Positions 1-8,884 of a DNA stretch of 64,000 bases are shown one piece after another. Both the position numbers and the translations under genes were made by a program. Within the stretch, counting starts at the first letter, position 1. Every line of letters starts with the position of its first letter. The notes under the pieces were generated by a model. It did no database searches. It saw only the letters and a program-made list of their open reading frames with translations, and was not told the DNA's origin. The DNA is from Mesorhizobium sp. M2A.F.Ca.ET.046.03.2.1 (GTDB taxonomy: Bacteria; Pseudomonadota; Alphaproteobacteria; Rhizobiales; Rhizobiaceae). The DNA is taken from the NCBI RefSeq assembly GCF_003952425.1, contig NZ_CP034449.1, forward strand, positions 7,056,001 through 7,120,000, read 5' to 3'.

Positions 1-188
1 CTGTCGGTCCATAGATAATCGGCCAGCCGCTCGCGCGGCGCCGCCATGCCCGGACAGCGAGCCAGATATGCAAGAATTGCGGGGCCGCGCTTACCGGTGA
101 GCCAAATTGTGCCGCCAGCCTCCTTTTCAAGCTGGAAACCGCCGAAAAGCAAAATCCGACTTGCAGCACGGCTTTCCGCATTTTGCAT
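1..188 (-). CDS. N-terminal part of a winged-helix (BTAD/adenylate-cyclase-type) regulator, cut by the window edge
   Basis: Reading leftward from an ATG at 188, the frame stays open to the window edge. It encodes an FGGFQLE strand followed by a GKRGPAILAYLARCPG helix and a RERLADYLW recognition-type helix. This is the usual layout of an OmpR/PhoB-like winged helix at the N-terminus of rhizobial regulators that carry TPR, BTAD or cyclase domains. The same N-terminal pattern recurs in the complete gene at 54663-56198. Only about 62 residues are visible, so the downstream domains and true function cannot be stated. Confidence 0.6.
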   Translation of the reverse strand, partial: MQNAESRAASRILLFGGFQLEKEAGGTIWLTGKRGPAILAYLARCPGMAAPRERLADYLWTD

Positions 189-351
189 TGCTCAACGGCT
201 CCCCAGCCTATTGAAATTCTAACTCAAAACTAACGCCTCGCAAGCTCCAGCGCGACGCCACCCAAGCGTTACCGTGACGCACTTCATTTAGACGCTGCTG
301 AATTAACGGTAACTCAACCAGCAGCGTGGTTCCGGCCCAGGGGTGCGGCGA

Positions 352-1404
352 ATGTCGAAGGTCACGGCCAATCTGCTGCTTCTGTTTGCGGCCGCGCTTT
401 GGGGCTTCGGAAACGTGGCGCAAAAGACGGTGCTCGATCATCTCGACGCACTGAGCGCAGTCGGGCTGCGCTGCTTGATCGGCGGGCTGCTGGTGCTGCC
501 CTTTGTCCTGACGGAAAGGCGAGCGCCGGCCGATTCCGCACATTCCTCCAGCGTGGCCCGGGTGGTCGTGCTGTTTGCCATCTCCATCATGCTGCAACAG
601 CTCTGCTATCTCGGCGCCAGCGTCACCAATGCAAGCTTCTTCGTAAGCACGGCAACGGTGATCACGCCGCTGGCCGCCTGGCTGCTCATGGGTGAACGTC
701 CGAAGGCAGGTCTCGTCGCCGCCGCCGGATCCACGGTGATGGGCTGCCTGCTGTTGTCGGGCGGGATTACCGGTTTCGGCGCCGGCGACCTCACCGCCCT
801 CCTCTCGGCGGGCTGCTATGCGCTGTGGACGGTCGAGCTCGGGCGCCACATGCATACCTATGCGCGCCCCTTCACGGCCGCCGCGGCGCAGTTCCTTGCC
901 GCCGCCGCGATAGCCCTGCCGCTCGGGGCGGTGCAAGGCAATCTGTCATTGTCGGCGGCTTCCGAGGCCGGTCCCGAACTGGTGGTGCTCGGGGTTTTCT
1001 CGACCGCGGCCGCCTTCGGCATCCAGACTGCCGCCCTGCGTTTCACTTCGGCCAGCCACGCCGCGGTGATCGTCAGCGCGGAAAGCGTGTTCGGCGCCCT
1101 GGGCGCGGCGATCTTCCTTGGCGAGCGCTCTTCTGCGGCAGGCGCGCTCGGCGCGGCGATCATCCTCGGATCGATCCTGTCGGTCGCGATGTCGAACCGA
1201 ACGTCGACGGCGTCCCTGCGAGCCAGTCCGGGCAGAGCCGACGCGGCATTGGCAGCAGGCGCCTGGCCGGTCAGGCGACGCTCATCGTCGTCAATGCAGG
1301 TCGGAAGGAGACAATCCGCTGACCTTTCCGGCGACGGCCCACGCCGGTCCCAACGACCGAGACCGCGTTGCATGGAAAACGACCTGTATCGAGATGGAGG
1401 GTAA
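352..1404 (+). CDS. DMT superfamily transporter, EamA type
   Basis: A 350-residue polytopic membrane protein with two EamA-like halves and about ten hydrophobic segments. The first is near residues 4-22 and contains AALWGFGNVA, a typical EamA opening. Members export or import small metabolites in the inner membrane; the substrate cannot be inferred. I chose the ATG at 352; a GTG at 343 is the alternative. The last 60 or so residues are Ser/Arg-rich, hydrophilic and longer than the family norm of about 290-300, so they may be a dispensable tail. The stop is one base before the start of the next gene, which suggests co-transcription. Confidence 0.8.
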   Translation: MSKVTANLLLLFAAALWGFGNVAQKTVLDHLDALSAVGLRCLIGGLLVLPFVLTERRAPADSAHSSSVARVVVLFAISIMLQQLCYLGASVTNASFFVSTATVITPLAAWLLMGERPKAGLVAAAGSTVMGCLLLSGGITGFGAGDLTALLSAGCYALWTVELGRHMHTYARPFTAAAAQFLAAAAIALPLGAVQGNLSLSAASEAGPELVVLGVFSTAAAFGIQTAALRFTSASHAAVIVSAESVFGALGAAIFLGERSSAAGALGAAIILGSILSVAMSNRTSTASLRASPGRADAALAAGAWPVRRRSSSSMQVGRRQSADLSGDGPRRSQRPRPRCMENDLYRDGG

Positions 1405-1405
1405 G

Positions 1406-2242
1406 ATGGTGGACGGTCTTCACAGGACACCGGGCTCCGACGGCAAAGGGGCAAGGCGTGCGCTTTCATTGGCGATGCTGGCGACACTGCCAGCCGCGGT
1501 CCTTTGGGGACCTGCCGCAGACGCAACCAACATAGATCCGCCGTCGATGCAGGTTGACGTCGCCGTCGTCTTCGCGGTGGACTTCTCCTCTTCGATTGAT
1601 CCGAAGATTGCCGACCTGCAGCGTGAGGGCCATGCCGAAGCGCTCACCTCGCCGGAAATCATCCGCGCCATCTCGCAGAACTATATCGGTTGCATCGGCG
1701 TGGCCTATTTCGAATGGTCGAGCCCCGGTCGCTCGCGCACCGTGCTGCCATGGACGCGCATCTGCGGACTGGACGATGCTAAGGCCGCCGCGTCGGTGAT
1801 CAGCAATACAGGCGACACCGGCCATATGCGGCGAGGCAGGGGTGGAACTTCGGTTTCAACGGCAATCGATGTCGGAGGCCTTCTGCTCGACGAGTTCCCC
1901 GGGACCGCCATGAAGAAGGTGATCGACATCTCTTCCAATGGCGAGAACAATGACGGGCTGCCCGTCCAGCCGAGCCGGGAGAACGCGATCGCCAAGGGCT
2001 ACACGATCAACGCGATCGCCATACCGGCGGATGACGAGGACCCCCGCCAGCCGCTGGCCTCCTACTTTGCCCAATCTGTCATCGGCGGTTCACAAGCCTT
2101 CGTGATGTCACCGAAGCAACCGCACGATTATGTCACGGCTCTTCGCCGCAAGCTGGTGACGGAAGTGAGCATGAACATCGACACGTATGTTCCGCCGATG
2201 GAGGCACAGGCTCTGTCCGCGCCAATAGCCGATCCTCGGTAG
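1406..2242 (+). CDS. DUF1194 family secreted protein with VWA-like fold
   Basis: A 278-residue protein with an N-terminal signal peptide (hydrophobic stretch about residues 18-40). It is followed by VDVAVVFAVDFSSSID, which carries a DxSxS metal-site motif at about residues 59-63, as in von Willebrand factor A domains. Sequence features such as GRGGTSVSTAID and KKVIDISSNGENN match the DUF1194 family, exported proteins of unknown role common in Rhizobiales. I chose the ATG at 1406 because GGAGG lies just upstream; an in-frame ATG at 1394 is possible. It directly follows the DMT transporter. The function is unknown; metal-dependent ligand binding in the periplasm is inference. Confidence 0.8.
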   Translation: MVDGLHRTPGSDGKGARRALSLAMLATLPAAVLWGPAADATNIDPPSMQVDVAVVFAVDFSSSIDPKIADLQREGHAEALTSPEIIRAISQNYIGCIGVAYFEWSSPGRSRTVLPWTRICGLDDAKAAASVISNTGDTGHMRRGRGGTSVSTAIDVGGLLLDEFPGTAMKKVIDISSNGENNDGLPVQPSRENAIAKGYTINAIAIPADDEDPRQPLASYFAQSVIGGSQAFVMSPKQPHDYVTALRRKLVTEVSMNIDTYVPPMEAQALSAPIADPR

Positions 2243-2300
2243 GACTGCGCCTCGATGAGGAGGGCTCACTCGTCATACGCGGAAGCGCGGCCAGCGCGCC

Positions 2301-4289
2301 CTACCCTTCCCTCAGCCAGACCAGCATCTCGCCGGGCTCACGATTGTCCCAGGCGAAATAGGGAACCGCCTTGAGCTTCGTCGCCTCAGTCGCCGGCGGC
2401 TCGCGGCGATAGAGATCGGCGCCCCAGCTCTCCGTCTCGGCCCTGCTGCCGATCGCCGAAAGCGTGACGACGCCGCCGAGCAGGTTTGGCTCCTTGTGAG
2501 CCTCGAGCCTTGCCTCGCGCGGCAGGGCGATGCGGTGCAGCCCACCGCCATTGTCGGTCTCCTCGACGCAATAGATCAGCGGGCCCCGCGCCAGCGCGAC
2601 ACGACCGATGTCCTGCCGCACCTGCGGGTTGGCGAAGAGGCGCGCCATCGACATTTCAAGGTCGAGCTCGACCTTGTCGCCCTGGCGCCATTCGCGGCGG
2701 ATCGCGGCGTAACCGTCGACCGTCGCCGCTTCGAGATCGACCAGCTTGCCGTTTACCCGAAGCGCGGCCTTGCGGCACCACACCGGCACGCGCAGGTGAA
2801 GCGTGAACGCAACCGGCGCCTCAGGTCCGACCTCGATCGCGACGGCGCCGTCCCAGGGATAGTTGCTGGTCTGGACCAGGGTAACCTGGCGGCCGGCGAT
2901 CTCGAAACGAGCGCTCGAGTCGCCATAGAGATGGACGGCCAGCGCGTCGTCGGCGAGGCCGTAGAAATAGCTGCCGATCGAGGCCACCATGCGGCCGATA
3001 TTGGGCGGGCAGCAGGGGCAGCGGTGCCATTTCCAGCGGTGATGGCCACCCCTGCTCTCCAGCGGATTCTCGTAGAAGAACAGCGAGCCGTCGAGCGACA
3101 GGCCGGAGATCGAGCCGTTGTACAAGGCCCGTTCCATCATGTCGGCGTAACGCGCGTTCGGCCCCATGCCGAGCATGCGGCTTGCCCAGAACACCAGGCC
3201 GACCGAGGCGCAGGTCTCGGCATAGGCTGTCTCGTTGGGCAGGTCATAGTCGCTGGTGAAGCCCTCATTGTGCGCCGACGGCCCAAGGCCGCCGGTGACA
3301 TAGAGGCTCTTGGTCATGAGATCGTCCCAGAGCCGGTCGAGCGCTACGCGCAGCGTGTCGTCGCCATATTCCGTCGCGATATCGGCCATGCCGGAATAGA
3401 GATACATCGCGCGCACCGCGTGGCCGACGACCTTGTCCTGCTCGCGCACCGGCTTGTGCGACTGGTTATACTCGTACGTCTTGAAGTGATAGGCCTTCGG
3501 ATCGGCGCCGCGGGCGCGCGCCTCCTCGTCGAAATAATGCGGCTGCTGCCCGCGCTGGTCGATGAAATATTTGGCGAGCTCCATGTATTTCTTCTCGCCG
3601 GTCGCCCGCGCCAGTTTCACCAGCGCCAGCTCGATCTCCTCATGGCCGCAATACCCCTTTTTCTTGCCGGGCTCGGGGCCGAACATCGAAGCGATGTGGT
3701 CGGCATAGCGGCACATGATGTCGAGCAGCTTGCGTTTTCCCGTCGCCTGGAAGTAGGCGACGGCGCCCTCGATCAGATGGCCGGCGCAGTAGAGCTCGTG
3801 GCAATCGCGCAAATTGGTCCAGCGCAGACCTGGCTGGATGCGCTGGTACCAGCTGGAGAGGTAGCCGTCCTCCTGCTGCAGCTTGCCGTACATATCGATG
3901 ACGGCGTCGATCTTCTGCTCCAGCTCCGGGTTGCGGCGGCGGTAGAGCGAATAAGCGGCGGTCTCGATCGTCTTGCCCCAGTCGGAATCCCAGAACATCT
4001 GCGTCGTCACCGTCGAGCCGGTGAACTCGGCGCCCTGCCCGTCGGCCTCGTCCGGCGACGGCGAATGGAACGGGATGACGACGCCTGGCGACGGCCGGTC
4101 CGGATCGATCTGCTCCAGCATGCGCGCCTCGACGCAGCGGTCATAGAGGATGCCGGCGGTCTTGCTAGCCACCGCGTCGACACGGTCGCCCCAAAAACCG
4201 CGCACATCGACCTGCGGCACGGGCAACGGCCGGAAGGCGAGCTTCGGCCTGGCAGTGTCGGTTGTGGCGGCGGGACTCGATGCGGTCAT
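2301..4289 (-). CDS. Glycoside hydrolase family 127 (beta-L-arabinofuranosidase, DUF1680)
   Basis: A 662-residue protein without a signal peptide, so probably cytoplasmic. It shows the GH127 hallmarks: an ETAYAETC segment (Glu358, Cys360) and CPCCPPNIGR (Cys424, Cys426, Cys427). These match the Glu and the zinc-binding cysteines of characterised GH127 enzymes, where a cysteine acts as nucleophile. The expected reaction is release of beta-L-arabinofuranose from plant oligosaccharides. It is the last gene of the ABC transport operon. Its start is 18 bases after the permease stop, with GGAG at the right distance. Substrate details beyond the family are inference. Confidence 0.9.
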   Translation of the reverse strand: MTASSPAATTDTARPKLAFRPLPVPQVDVRGFWGDRVDAVASKTAGILYDRCVEARMLEQIDPDRPSPGVVIPFHSPSPDEADGQGAEFTGSTVTTQMFWDSDWGKTIETAAYSLYRRRNPELEQKIDAVIDMYGKLQQEDGYLSSWYQRIQPGLRWTNLRDCHELYCAGHLIEGAVAYFQATGKRKLLDIMCRYADHIASMFGPEPGKKKGYCGHEEIELALVKLARATGEKKYMELAKYFIDQRGQQPHYFDEEARARGADPKAYHFKTYEYNQSHKPVREQDKVVGHAVRAMYLYSGMADIATEYGDDTLRVALDRLWDDLMTKSLYVTGGLGPSAHNEGFTSDYDLPNETAYAETCASVGLVFWASRMLGMGPNARYADMMERALYNGSISGLSLDGSLFFYENPLESRGGHHRWKWHRCPCCPPNIGRMVASIGSYFYGLADDALAVHLYGDSSARFEIAGRQVTLVQTSNYPWDGAVAIEVGPEAPVAFTLHLRVPVWCRKAALRVNGKLVDLEAATVDGYAAIRREWRQGDKVELDLEMSMARLFANPQVRQDIGRVALARGPLIYCVEETDNGGGLHRIALPREARLEAHKEPNLLGGVVTLSAIGSRAETESWGADLYRREPPATEATKLKAVPYFAWDNREPGEMLVWLREG

Positions 4290-4307
4290 GATTTCACTCC
4301 ATTCGAA

Positions 4308-5165
4308 TTACTTGACGGCCCCGGCCATGAGGCCGCGGATGTAGAAGCGCTGCAGCGCCAGGAAGAGGATCAGGCAGGGCACCATCATCACCGTGACGCC
4401 CGCCTGCACCGCGCCCCAGTCGATGGCGCCGAAGCGGCCGGACTGGAGCGCCGTCATCATCACCGGCAAGGTGAATTTGGACTGGTCGGTCATCAGCACG
4501 AGCGCGGCCAGAAACTCGTTCCAGGCGCCGAGGAAGGCGAACAGCGCGATGGTGACAACGCCCGGCCAGACCAAAGGCAGCATCACCTTGACGAGCATGG
4601 TGACGTTGTTGGCGCCATCCATGCGCGCCGCCTCCTCGATCTCGCGCGGCACGGCGTCGAAAGCGTTGCGCATCATGAAGATCGAGAAGGGCAGCTGCAG
4701 CGTGACATAGACGCAGACCAGCCCGGTCAGAGTATTGTGCAGGCCGAGCCTGGTCAGCACCAGGAAGATCGGCGTCAGGATCGACTGGAACGGGATCATG
4801 ATCGTCGACAGGATGAGCACGAAGAAGAAATCCCGGAACGGAAAGCGGAAGCGCGAGAAGCCGTAGCCGGCGAGTACGCTGACCAGCACCGACAGCAGCA
4901 CCGTCATCACCGAGACATAGATGCTGTTCTGCGCCGAGACCCACAACCCGTCGCCGAAGGCGTTCAGCGTCTCGTAATTCTCGACCGAGAAGCCGGTGGT
5001 CGGCCAGGGCGGCAGCGGCGGCTGGCGCGCCTCCTGCGCCGGCTTGAAGGTGGAGAGCACCGTCCAGACGATCGGCGCCAGGAACAGCACCGAGGCGATG
5101 ATGCCGGTGGAATGCCTGGCGAGGCTGAAGGCGGCCTTGCGGTTCTGCGACATCGCCTCGGCCAT
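4308..5165 (-). CDS. Carbohydrate ABC transporter permease, MalG type (CUT1)
   Basis: A 285-residue inner-membrane permease with six predicted transmembrane segments. It carries the EAA-loop motif EEAARMDGANN followed by LPLVWPGVVT, the contact site for the ATPase. The start codon shares one base with the stop of the upstream permease (TGATG at 5167-5163), indicating translational coupling. It works with the permease at 5165-6085 and the binding protein at 6428-7690. With GH127 directly downstream, the likely cargo is an arabinofuranose-containing oligosaccharide. No ATP-binding subunit is encoded nearby. Confidence 0.92.
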   Translation of the reverse strand: MAEAMSQNRKAAFSLARHSTGIIASVLFLAPIVWTVLSTFKPAQEARQPPLPPWPTTGFSVENYETLNAFGDGLWVSAQNSIYVSVMTVLLSVLVSVLAGYGFSRFRFPFRDFFFVLILSTIMIPFQSILTPIFLVLTRLGLHNTLTGLVCVYVTLQLPFSIFMMRNAFDAVPREIEEAARMDGANNVTMLVKVMLPLVWPGVVTIALFAFLGAWNEFLAALVLMTDQSKFTLPVMMTALQSGRFGAIDWGAVQAGVTVMMVPCLILFLALQRFYIRGLMAGAVK

Positions 5166-6085
5166 CAGTCGAGCCCCTCGGGCTTGCGCAGCAGCCAGAG
5201 CTGGATGAGGCTGAGCGCCACCAGGATGGCCAGGAGCACCATGGAGAGTGCCGCGCCATAGCCGAGCTTGAACGAGACGAAGGACTGGTTGAAGATCCAG
5301 TAGACCGCCGTCAGCGTCTGGTTGCGCGGGCCGCCGCGCAGAATGATGTAGAACTGGTCGAAGGCGAGGATCGAGCCCGCGACCGACAGGATCAGCGCCA
5401 GCGCCAGCGTGCGGCGCATCAAGGGCAGCGTGATCGCCCGGAACCTGGCGAACGGCCCTGCCCCGTCGATGACGGCAGCCTCCTGCAGGTCCTGCGGGAT
5501 CGACTGTAGGCCGGTCATCAGGATGATCATGGTGAAGCCGGCGACCTTCCACACCACCATGGCGATGATCGACCAGAAGGCCGGCTGGAAGGTGGCGAGA
5601 AGATTGACCTTCTTTTCGGTCAGGCCGAGGTCGTAAGCGGCCGGGCTGAACAGGCCGGAATCGACGTTGAGCAGCCAGGACCAGAGCAGGCTCGCCGAAG
5701 CGAAGCCGACCACCGCCGGCATGAAGAAGGCGGTGCGGTAGAGATTGGTGAGCGGGCGGGGCTTTTCGATGAAGATCGCCAGCGGGAAGGCGACGGCGAA
5801 GATCGCGATGGTGACGATCGCCGTGTAATAGAAGGTGAATTTCAGCGCGTTCCAGAACCGCGTGTCGCGCACGATCGCGACATAATTGTCGAGGCCGACG
5901 AAGGAATGCTCGCCCATCAGCGGCCAGTTGTTCAGCGACATCCACGCCGTCATGCCGAGCGGGATGACGAAGAAGACGGTGACGAAAGCGACGGCCGGAA
6001 GGACGTAGAGAAGGCCAACCCATTGCCGCAGGCTGGCGCTGGTGCGCGAGCGGGCGGGAGCGGATGTGGCGGTGATGGCAGTCAT
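5165..6085 (-). CDS. Carbohydrate ABC transporter permease, MalF type (CUT1)
   Basis: A 306-residue permease with a cytoplasmic N-terminus, then six hydrophobic segments starting near residue 20 (VGLLYVLPAVAFVTVFFVIP). The EAA loop reads QEAAVIDGAGPFARF. An in-frame extension to 6193 exists but is translated from the palindromic repeat lying upstream. The ATG at 6085, preceded by an AAGGGAAGG ribosome binding site, is therefore the credible start. Its stop overlaps the next permease start. The 342 bases between it and the binding protein gene hold a repeat element that could set different transcript levels for binding protein and permeases. Confidence 0.92.
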   Translation of the reverse strand: MTAITATSAPARSRTSASLRQWVGLLYVLPAVAFVTVFFVIPLGMTAWMSLNNWPLMGEHSFVGLDNYVAIVRDTRFWNALKFTFYYTAIVTIAIFAVAFPLAIFIEKPRPLTNLYRTAFFMPAVVGFASASLLWSWLLNVDSGLFSPAAYDLGLTEKKVNLLATFQPAFWSIIAMVVWKVAGFTMIILMTGLQSIPQDLQEAAVIDGAGPFARFRAITLPLMRRTLALALILSVAGSILAFDQFYIILRGGPRNQTLTAVYWIFNQSFVSFKLGYGAALSMVLLAILVALSLIQLWLLRKPEGLD

Positions 6086-6096
6086 GGCAGCACCTT

Positions 6097-6243
6097 CCCT
6101 TCTCCCCCTGTGGGAGAAGGTGGATCGGCGCGAAGCGCCGAGACGGATGAGGGGTGTTCCAGGAAAAGCCAGCGTCTCACTCCGCTGGAACACCCCTCAT
6201 CCGTCGCCTTCGGCGACACCTTCTCCCACAAGGGGAGAAGGGG
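6097..6243. repeat. Long palindromic intergenic repeat (RIME-like), copy 1
   Basis: Two arms of roughly 55-60 bases, about 6097-6157 and 6188-6243, are near-perfect inverted copies of each other. Each contains CCTTCTCCCC(C/T)TGTGGGAGAAGG and GACGGATGAGGGGTGTTCC. Each arm also has its own internal hairpin (TTCTCCC/GGGAGAA). The same unit recurs at 13172-13354. It lies between the binding protein and permease genes of one operon, so it would be transcribed and could stabilise or end the upstream message. Confidence 0.85.
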
Positions 6244-6427
6244 GGCGCGAACCTCGCGGCCCCTCAACCTGGCGATGCTAGTGAGAGTGATTTTTCTCAA
6301 CGCGTCAGTTCCTGCCGTTCAGCGATGCAACATCCCGGCCGCCCGGCCAGGGAGACGGGGCGGGCGGCCGGTCAGGGCCGTGGCGGCGAAGCGTTGCGCG
6401 ATCCCCGTCGCCTGTAGGCCCTGGTGT

Positions 6428-7690
6428 CTACTTGTTCGGCGCCTGGTCGATGATCGACTGCATGGTGTCCTGCGCGTTGGCGATGGCGCCGTCGACATCG
6501 TCGCCGAAGAACACCTCGTTGACCATCTGAGTCCAAGGACCGTTGGCGGAGTTGATCAAATCGTTGAACACCACCGAATAGGGCGTCCTGCCCTTGGCCA
6601 TCGCCTCGGCCGCCACCTGGTAGCGCGGGTCGAGGTCCTTCAGCGCGTCCTTGGCGATGTCGTTGCGCACCGGCAGGCTGCCATATTTGGCGAGGATGGT
6701 CTGGCCCTCCAGCGAATAGGCGAAGTCCAGGAACTCCTTCACCACGGCGATCTTCTTGGTGCCCTTGGTGACGACGAAATTGTCGCCGCCGGCGAAGGAG
6801 GACCAGCCGCCATCCTTGCCCGGCAGGAAGGTGATGCCGTAGTCGATATCGGGATATTGCGTGTTGAGCGCGCCGATGGCGAAGGCGCCGGATGGCGAGA
6901 TGCCGATCTTGCCGCCGGCGAAGGCGGCGAAGAAATTGGCGCCGGTGTCGGTCTGCGCGCCCTCCGGCACCAGCCCCTTCTTGATCATCGAGCGGTAGAG
7001 GTCGATGGCGCCGCGCAGTTGCGGGCTGTCGAGCGTCGCCTTCGAGCCGTCCTCGGAGAGGATGTCGCCGCCCGAGGCCCAGATCAGCGGCGTGAAGGTG
7101 AAGATGTTGCAGCCGCCGCAATTGCCGGAGAAGTAGAACCCCTTGATGTCGCCGCCGAGCGCGTTGACCTTTTCGGCGTCGGCCGCGATCTCGGCCCAGT
7201 TCGTCGGCCCCTTCTCCGGGTCCAGCCCCGCCTGCTTGAACAGCTTCTTGTTCCAGATCAGCACCGAGGCGTCGGCCGAGAACGGCAGGCCGTAGATGCG
7301 GTCCTTATAGGTGCCGGTCTTCACATGCGCCGGCGAGAGGCTCGAAAAATAGGGCAAGGATTTCGCCCAGTCGGTGATGTCCTCCAGCTGGCCGGCGGCG
7401 GCGAAGGACGGCGTGTAGATCAGGTCGAGCGACAGCGCGTCGGGCGCCGTGCCCCCGGCGGCCGCCGCGCCATATTTCGGGATGATCTCGGCATTGGGAA
7501 TGATGTCGAGCTTGATCTGGTCCTTGTGCGCCTTGTTGAAGGCGTCGACGATGCGCGGCATGAAGTTCGAGCCGTCGGCGCGCACCCAGATGTTGGCGGT
7601 CTCGGCGGACGCCGCCTGCAGGCCGCCGCCGATGACGGCAGCGGCAAGCATCAGCTTGGCAAGCATGGTCTTCACGTTACTCCTCCTCAT
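6428..7690 (-). CDS. ABC transporter sugar-binding protein (family 1 extracellular SBP)
   Basis: A 420-residue periplasmic binding protein. The signal peptide (LAKLMLAAAVIGGGLQAASA) ends in an AxA cleavage site before ETANIWVRADGSNF. The body has the SBP_bac_1 pattern: FNKAHKDQIKLDIIPNAE early, and a GDNFVVTKGTKK segment followed by FLDFAYSLEGQ late. Two starts fit: ATG at 7690 after GGAGGAG, or GTG at 7675 after GAGGAG. It captures the substrate for the MalF/MalG permeases downstream and is 60 bases from the LacI gene upstream. An arabino-oligosaccharide ligand is inferred from the GH127 gene. Confidence 0.92.
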   Translation of the reverse strand: MRRSNVKTMLAKLMLAAAVIGGGLQAASAETANIWVRADGSNFMPRIVDAFNKAHKDQIKLDIIPNAEIIPKYGAAAAGGTAPDALSLDLIYTPSFAAAGQLEDITDWAKSLPYFSSLSPAHVKTGTYKDRIYGLPFSADASVLIWNKKLFKQAGLDPEKGPTNWAEIAADAEKVNALGGDIKGFYFSGNCGGCNIFTFTPLIWASGGDILSEDGSKATLDSPQLRGAIDLYRSMIKKGLVPEGAQTDTGANFFAAFAGGKIGISPSGAFAIGALNTQYPDIDYGITFLPGKDGGWSSFAGGDNFVVTKGTKKIAVVKEFLDFAYSLEGQTILAKYGSLPVRNDIAKDALKDLDPRYQVAAEAMAKGRTPYSVVFNDLINSANGPWTQMVNEVFFGDDVDGAIANAQDTMQSIIDQAPNK

Positions 7691-7708
7691 GGTTCTCCTC
7701 CCAGTTTT

Positions 7709-7742
7709 GGCCACGCCGCCCGGCGGATGCGGGCGCGTGGCC
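7709..7742 (-). terminator. GC-rich hairpin between LacI gene and binding protein gene
   Basis: GGCCACGC (7709-7716) pairs with GCGTGGCC (7735-7742). It sits immediately after the LacI stop when read leftward. No T-tract follows, so it could be an mRNA processing or stabilising stem rather than a true terminator. Confidence 0.4.
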
Positions 7743-7750
7743 GCGTTGCT

Positions 7751-8794
7751 TCATTCCGCCCCGCATGACTGACGCACCACCAGCCGGCACGGCAGTTTCC
7801 TGATGCCCGGCGCGGCCGGCTGGCCGTCGACGAGCGAAAGCAGGGCGAGCCCGGCCTCGCGGCCGAGCGTCGAAAGATTCATGTCGACGGAGGTGAGCGG
7901 CGGGCGCGTCGCCTCGGCCACGATCTGCCAATTGTCGAAGCCGATGACGCCGACATCCTCGGGCACGCGAATGCCGCGCTCGCGCAGCGCGTCGATGACG
8001 CCGCGGGCGATCTGGTCGTTGCCGCAGAAGACGCCGTCCGGCCACCCTTCCCTGCCCGCCTTACCGAACAGTTTTGCCACTGCATCATGACCCCAGGCTT
8101 CCGACCAGGCGCCGAGGAGCGGCTCGCGCACGGCGAGGCCGTTCTCCTTCAGGACATCGCGATAAGCCTCGGCGCGCGCGTGCACCACGGCAAAACTCGC
8201 CGGTCCGCTGACATGGGCGATGCGCCGGCGGCCCAGCCGCAGAAAATGCTCGACCGCCAGCCGCGCGCCGTCGGCATCGTCTGAGACGAGGCCGACCGCG
8301 CCGGGATCGGGCTGGGTGAAAGCATAGACGACAGGAATGCGCAGATTGGAGAGATCGACCGGCAGATGGCGGTCGATGCGCTTTCCCGTGGCGACGATGC
8401 CGTCGACGCGCTTGTCGAGCATGGCCTCGACATGCAGCTGGCCGAGCCGCTGGTCGTCCTCGACATTGCACAGGAACACCGACACGCCCTTGTCGACCAG
8501 CGCATCCGAGACACCGGCCATCAGCGGCAGCGAAAAGCGGCCATAGGTATCGTTGGTGAGCAGCCCGACGGTGAAGGAGCGTTTCCTGAGCAGGCTCTGC
8601 GCCAGGCTGTTCGGCCGGAAGCCGAGCAGCCGCGCCGTCTCGCGGATGCGCTCGCGCGTCTCCGCCGTCATCCGCCCCTGCCCGTTCAACGCCTTGGACG
8701 CCGTCGCGACGCTCACGCCTGCCGCGGCCGCCACCTCGCGCAGCGTGACCGGCGGCTTGGCGGAAACAGGCGCTGGTTCGGCGTCGGAAGGCAT
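7751..8794 (-). CDS. LacI family transcriptional regulator
   Basis: A 347-residue repressor. The N-terminal helix-turn-helix spans about residues 16-38 (VTLREVAAAAGVSVATASKALNG), followed by the hinge (LGFRPNSLAQSLL) and a periplasmic-binding-protein-like effector domain to the C-terminus. It heads the sugar operon and is read in the same direction. Two identical palindromes of LacI type (8816-8832, 8885-8901) lie just upstream, so autoregulation together with control of the transport/GH127 genes is the simplest model. The inducer is probably an arabinose-type sugar, by context only. Confidence 0.92.
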   Translation of the reverse strand: MPSDAEPAPVSAKPPVTLREVAAAAGVSVATASKALNGQGRMTAETRERIRETARLLGFRPNSLAQSLLRKRSFTVGLLTNDTYGRFSLPLMAGVSDALVDKGVSVFLCNVEDDQRLGQLHVEAMLDKRVDGIVATGKRIDRHLPVDLSNLRIPVVYAFTQPDPGAVGLVSDDADGARLAVEHFLRLGRRRIAHVSGPASFAVVHARAEAYRDVLKENGLAVREPLLGAWSEAWGHDAVAKLFGKAGREGWPDGVFCGNDQIARGVIDALRERGIRVPEDVGVIGFDNWQIVAEATRPPLTSVDMNLSTLGREAGLALLSLVDGQPAAPGIRKLPCRLVVRQSCGAE

Positions 8795-8815
8795 GGGCGC
8801 GGCGGATCCCTTGAC

Positions 8816-8832
8816 TGGGAAAAGGTTTTCTC
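8816..8832. promoter_or_regulatory. Predicted LacI-family operator, proximal copy
   Basis: Contains the palindrome GAAAAGGTTTTC (8819-8830) inside the 17-base string TGGGAAAAGGTTTTCTC. That string is repeated exactly at 8885-8901. It sits 22 bases upstream of the LacI gene start; the GAAAA-NN-TTTTC form resembles known LacI-family sites. Confidence 0.7.
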
Positions 8833-8884
8833 TTACCGCCCTGCGCGGTGATGACGGGTGAGGTCAGGCGGGCGCGAGGCGGGT

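Noticed and set aside
2496..5261. A 921-codon open frame on the + strand opposite the GH127 and permease genes
   Set aside because: It is the complement of well-supported genes on the other strand. The protein is Arg/His/Asp-rich without domains, as expected from GC-rich codon bias.
5906..7768. A 620-codon + strand frame across the binding protein gene and the repeat
   Set aside because: It runs through the RIME-like repeat and antisense to the binding protein gene; its composition is typical of a shadow frame.
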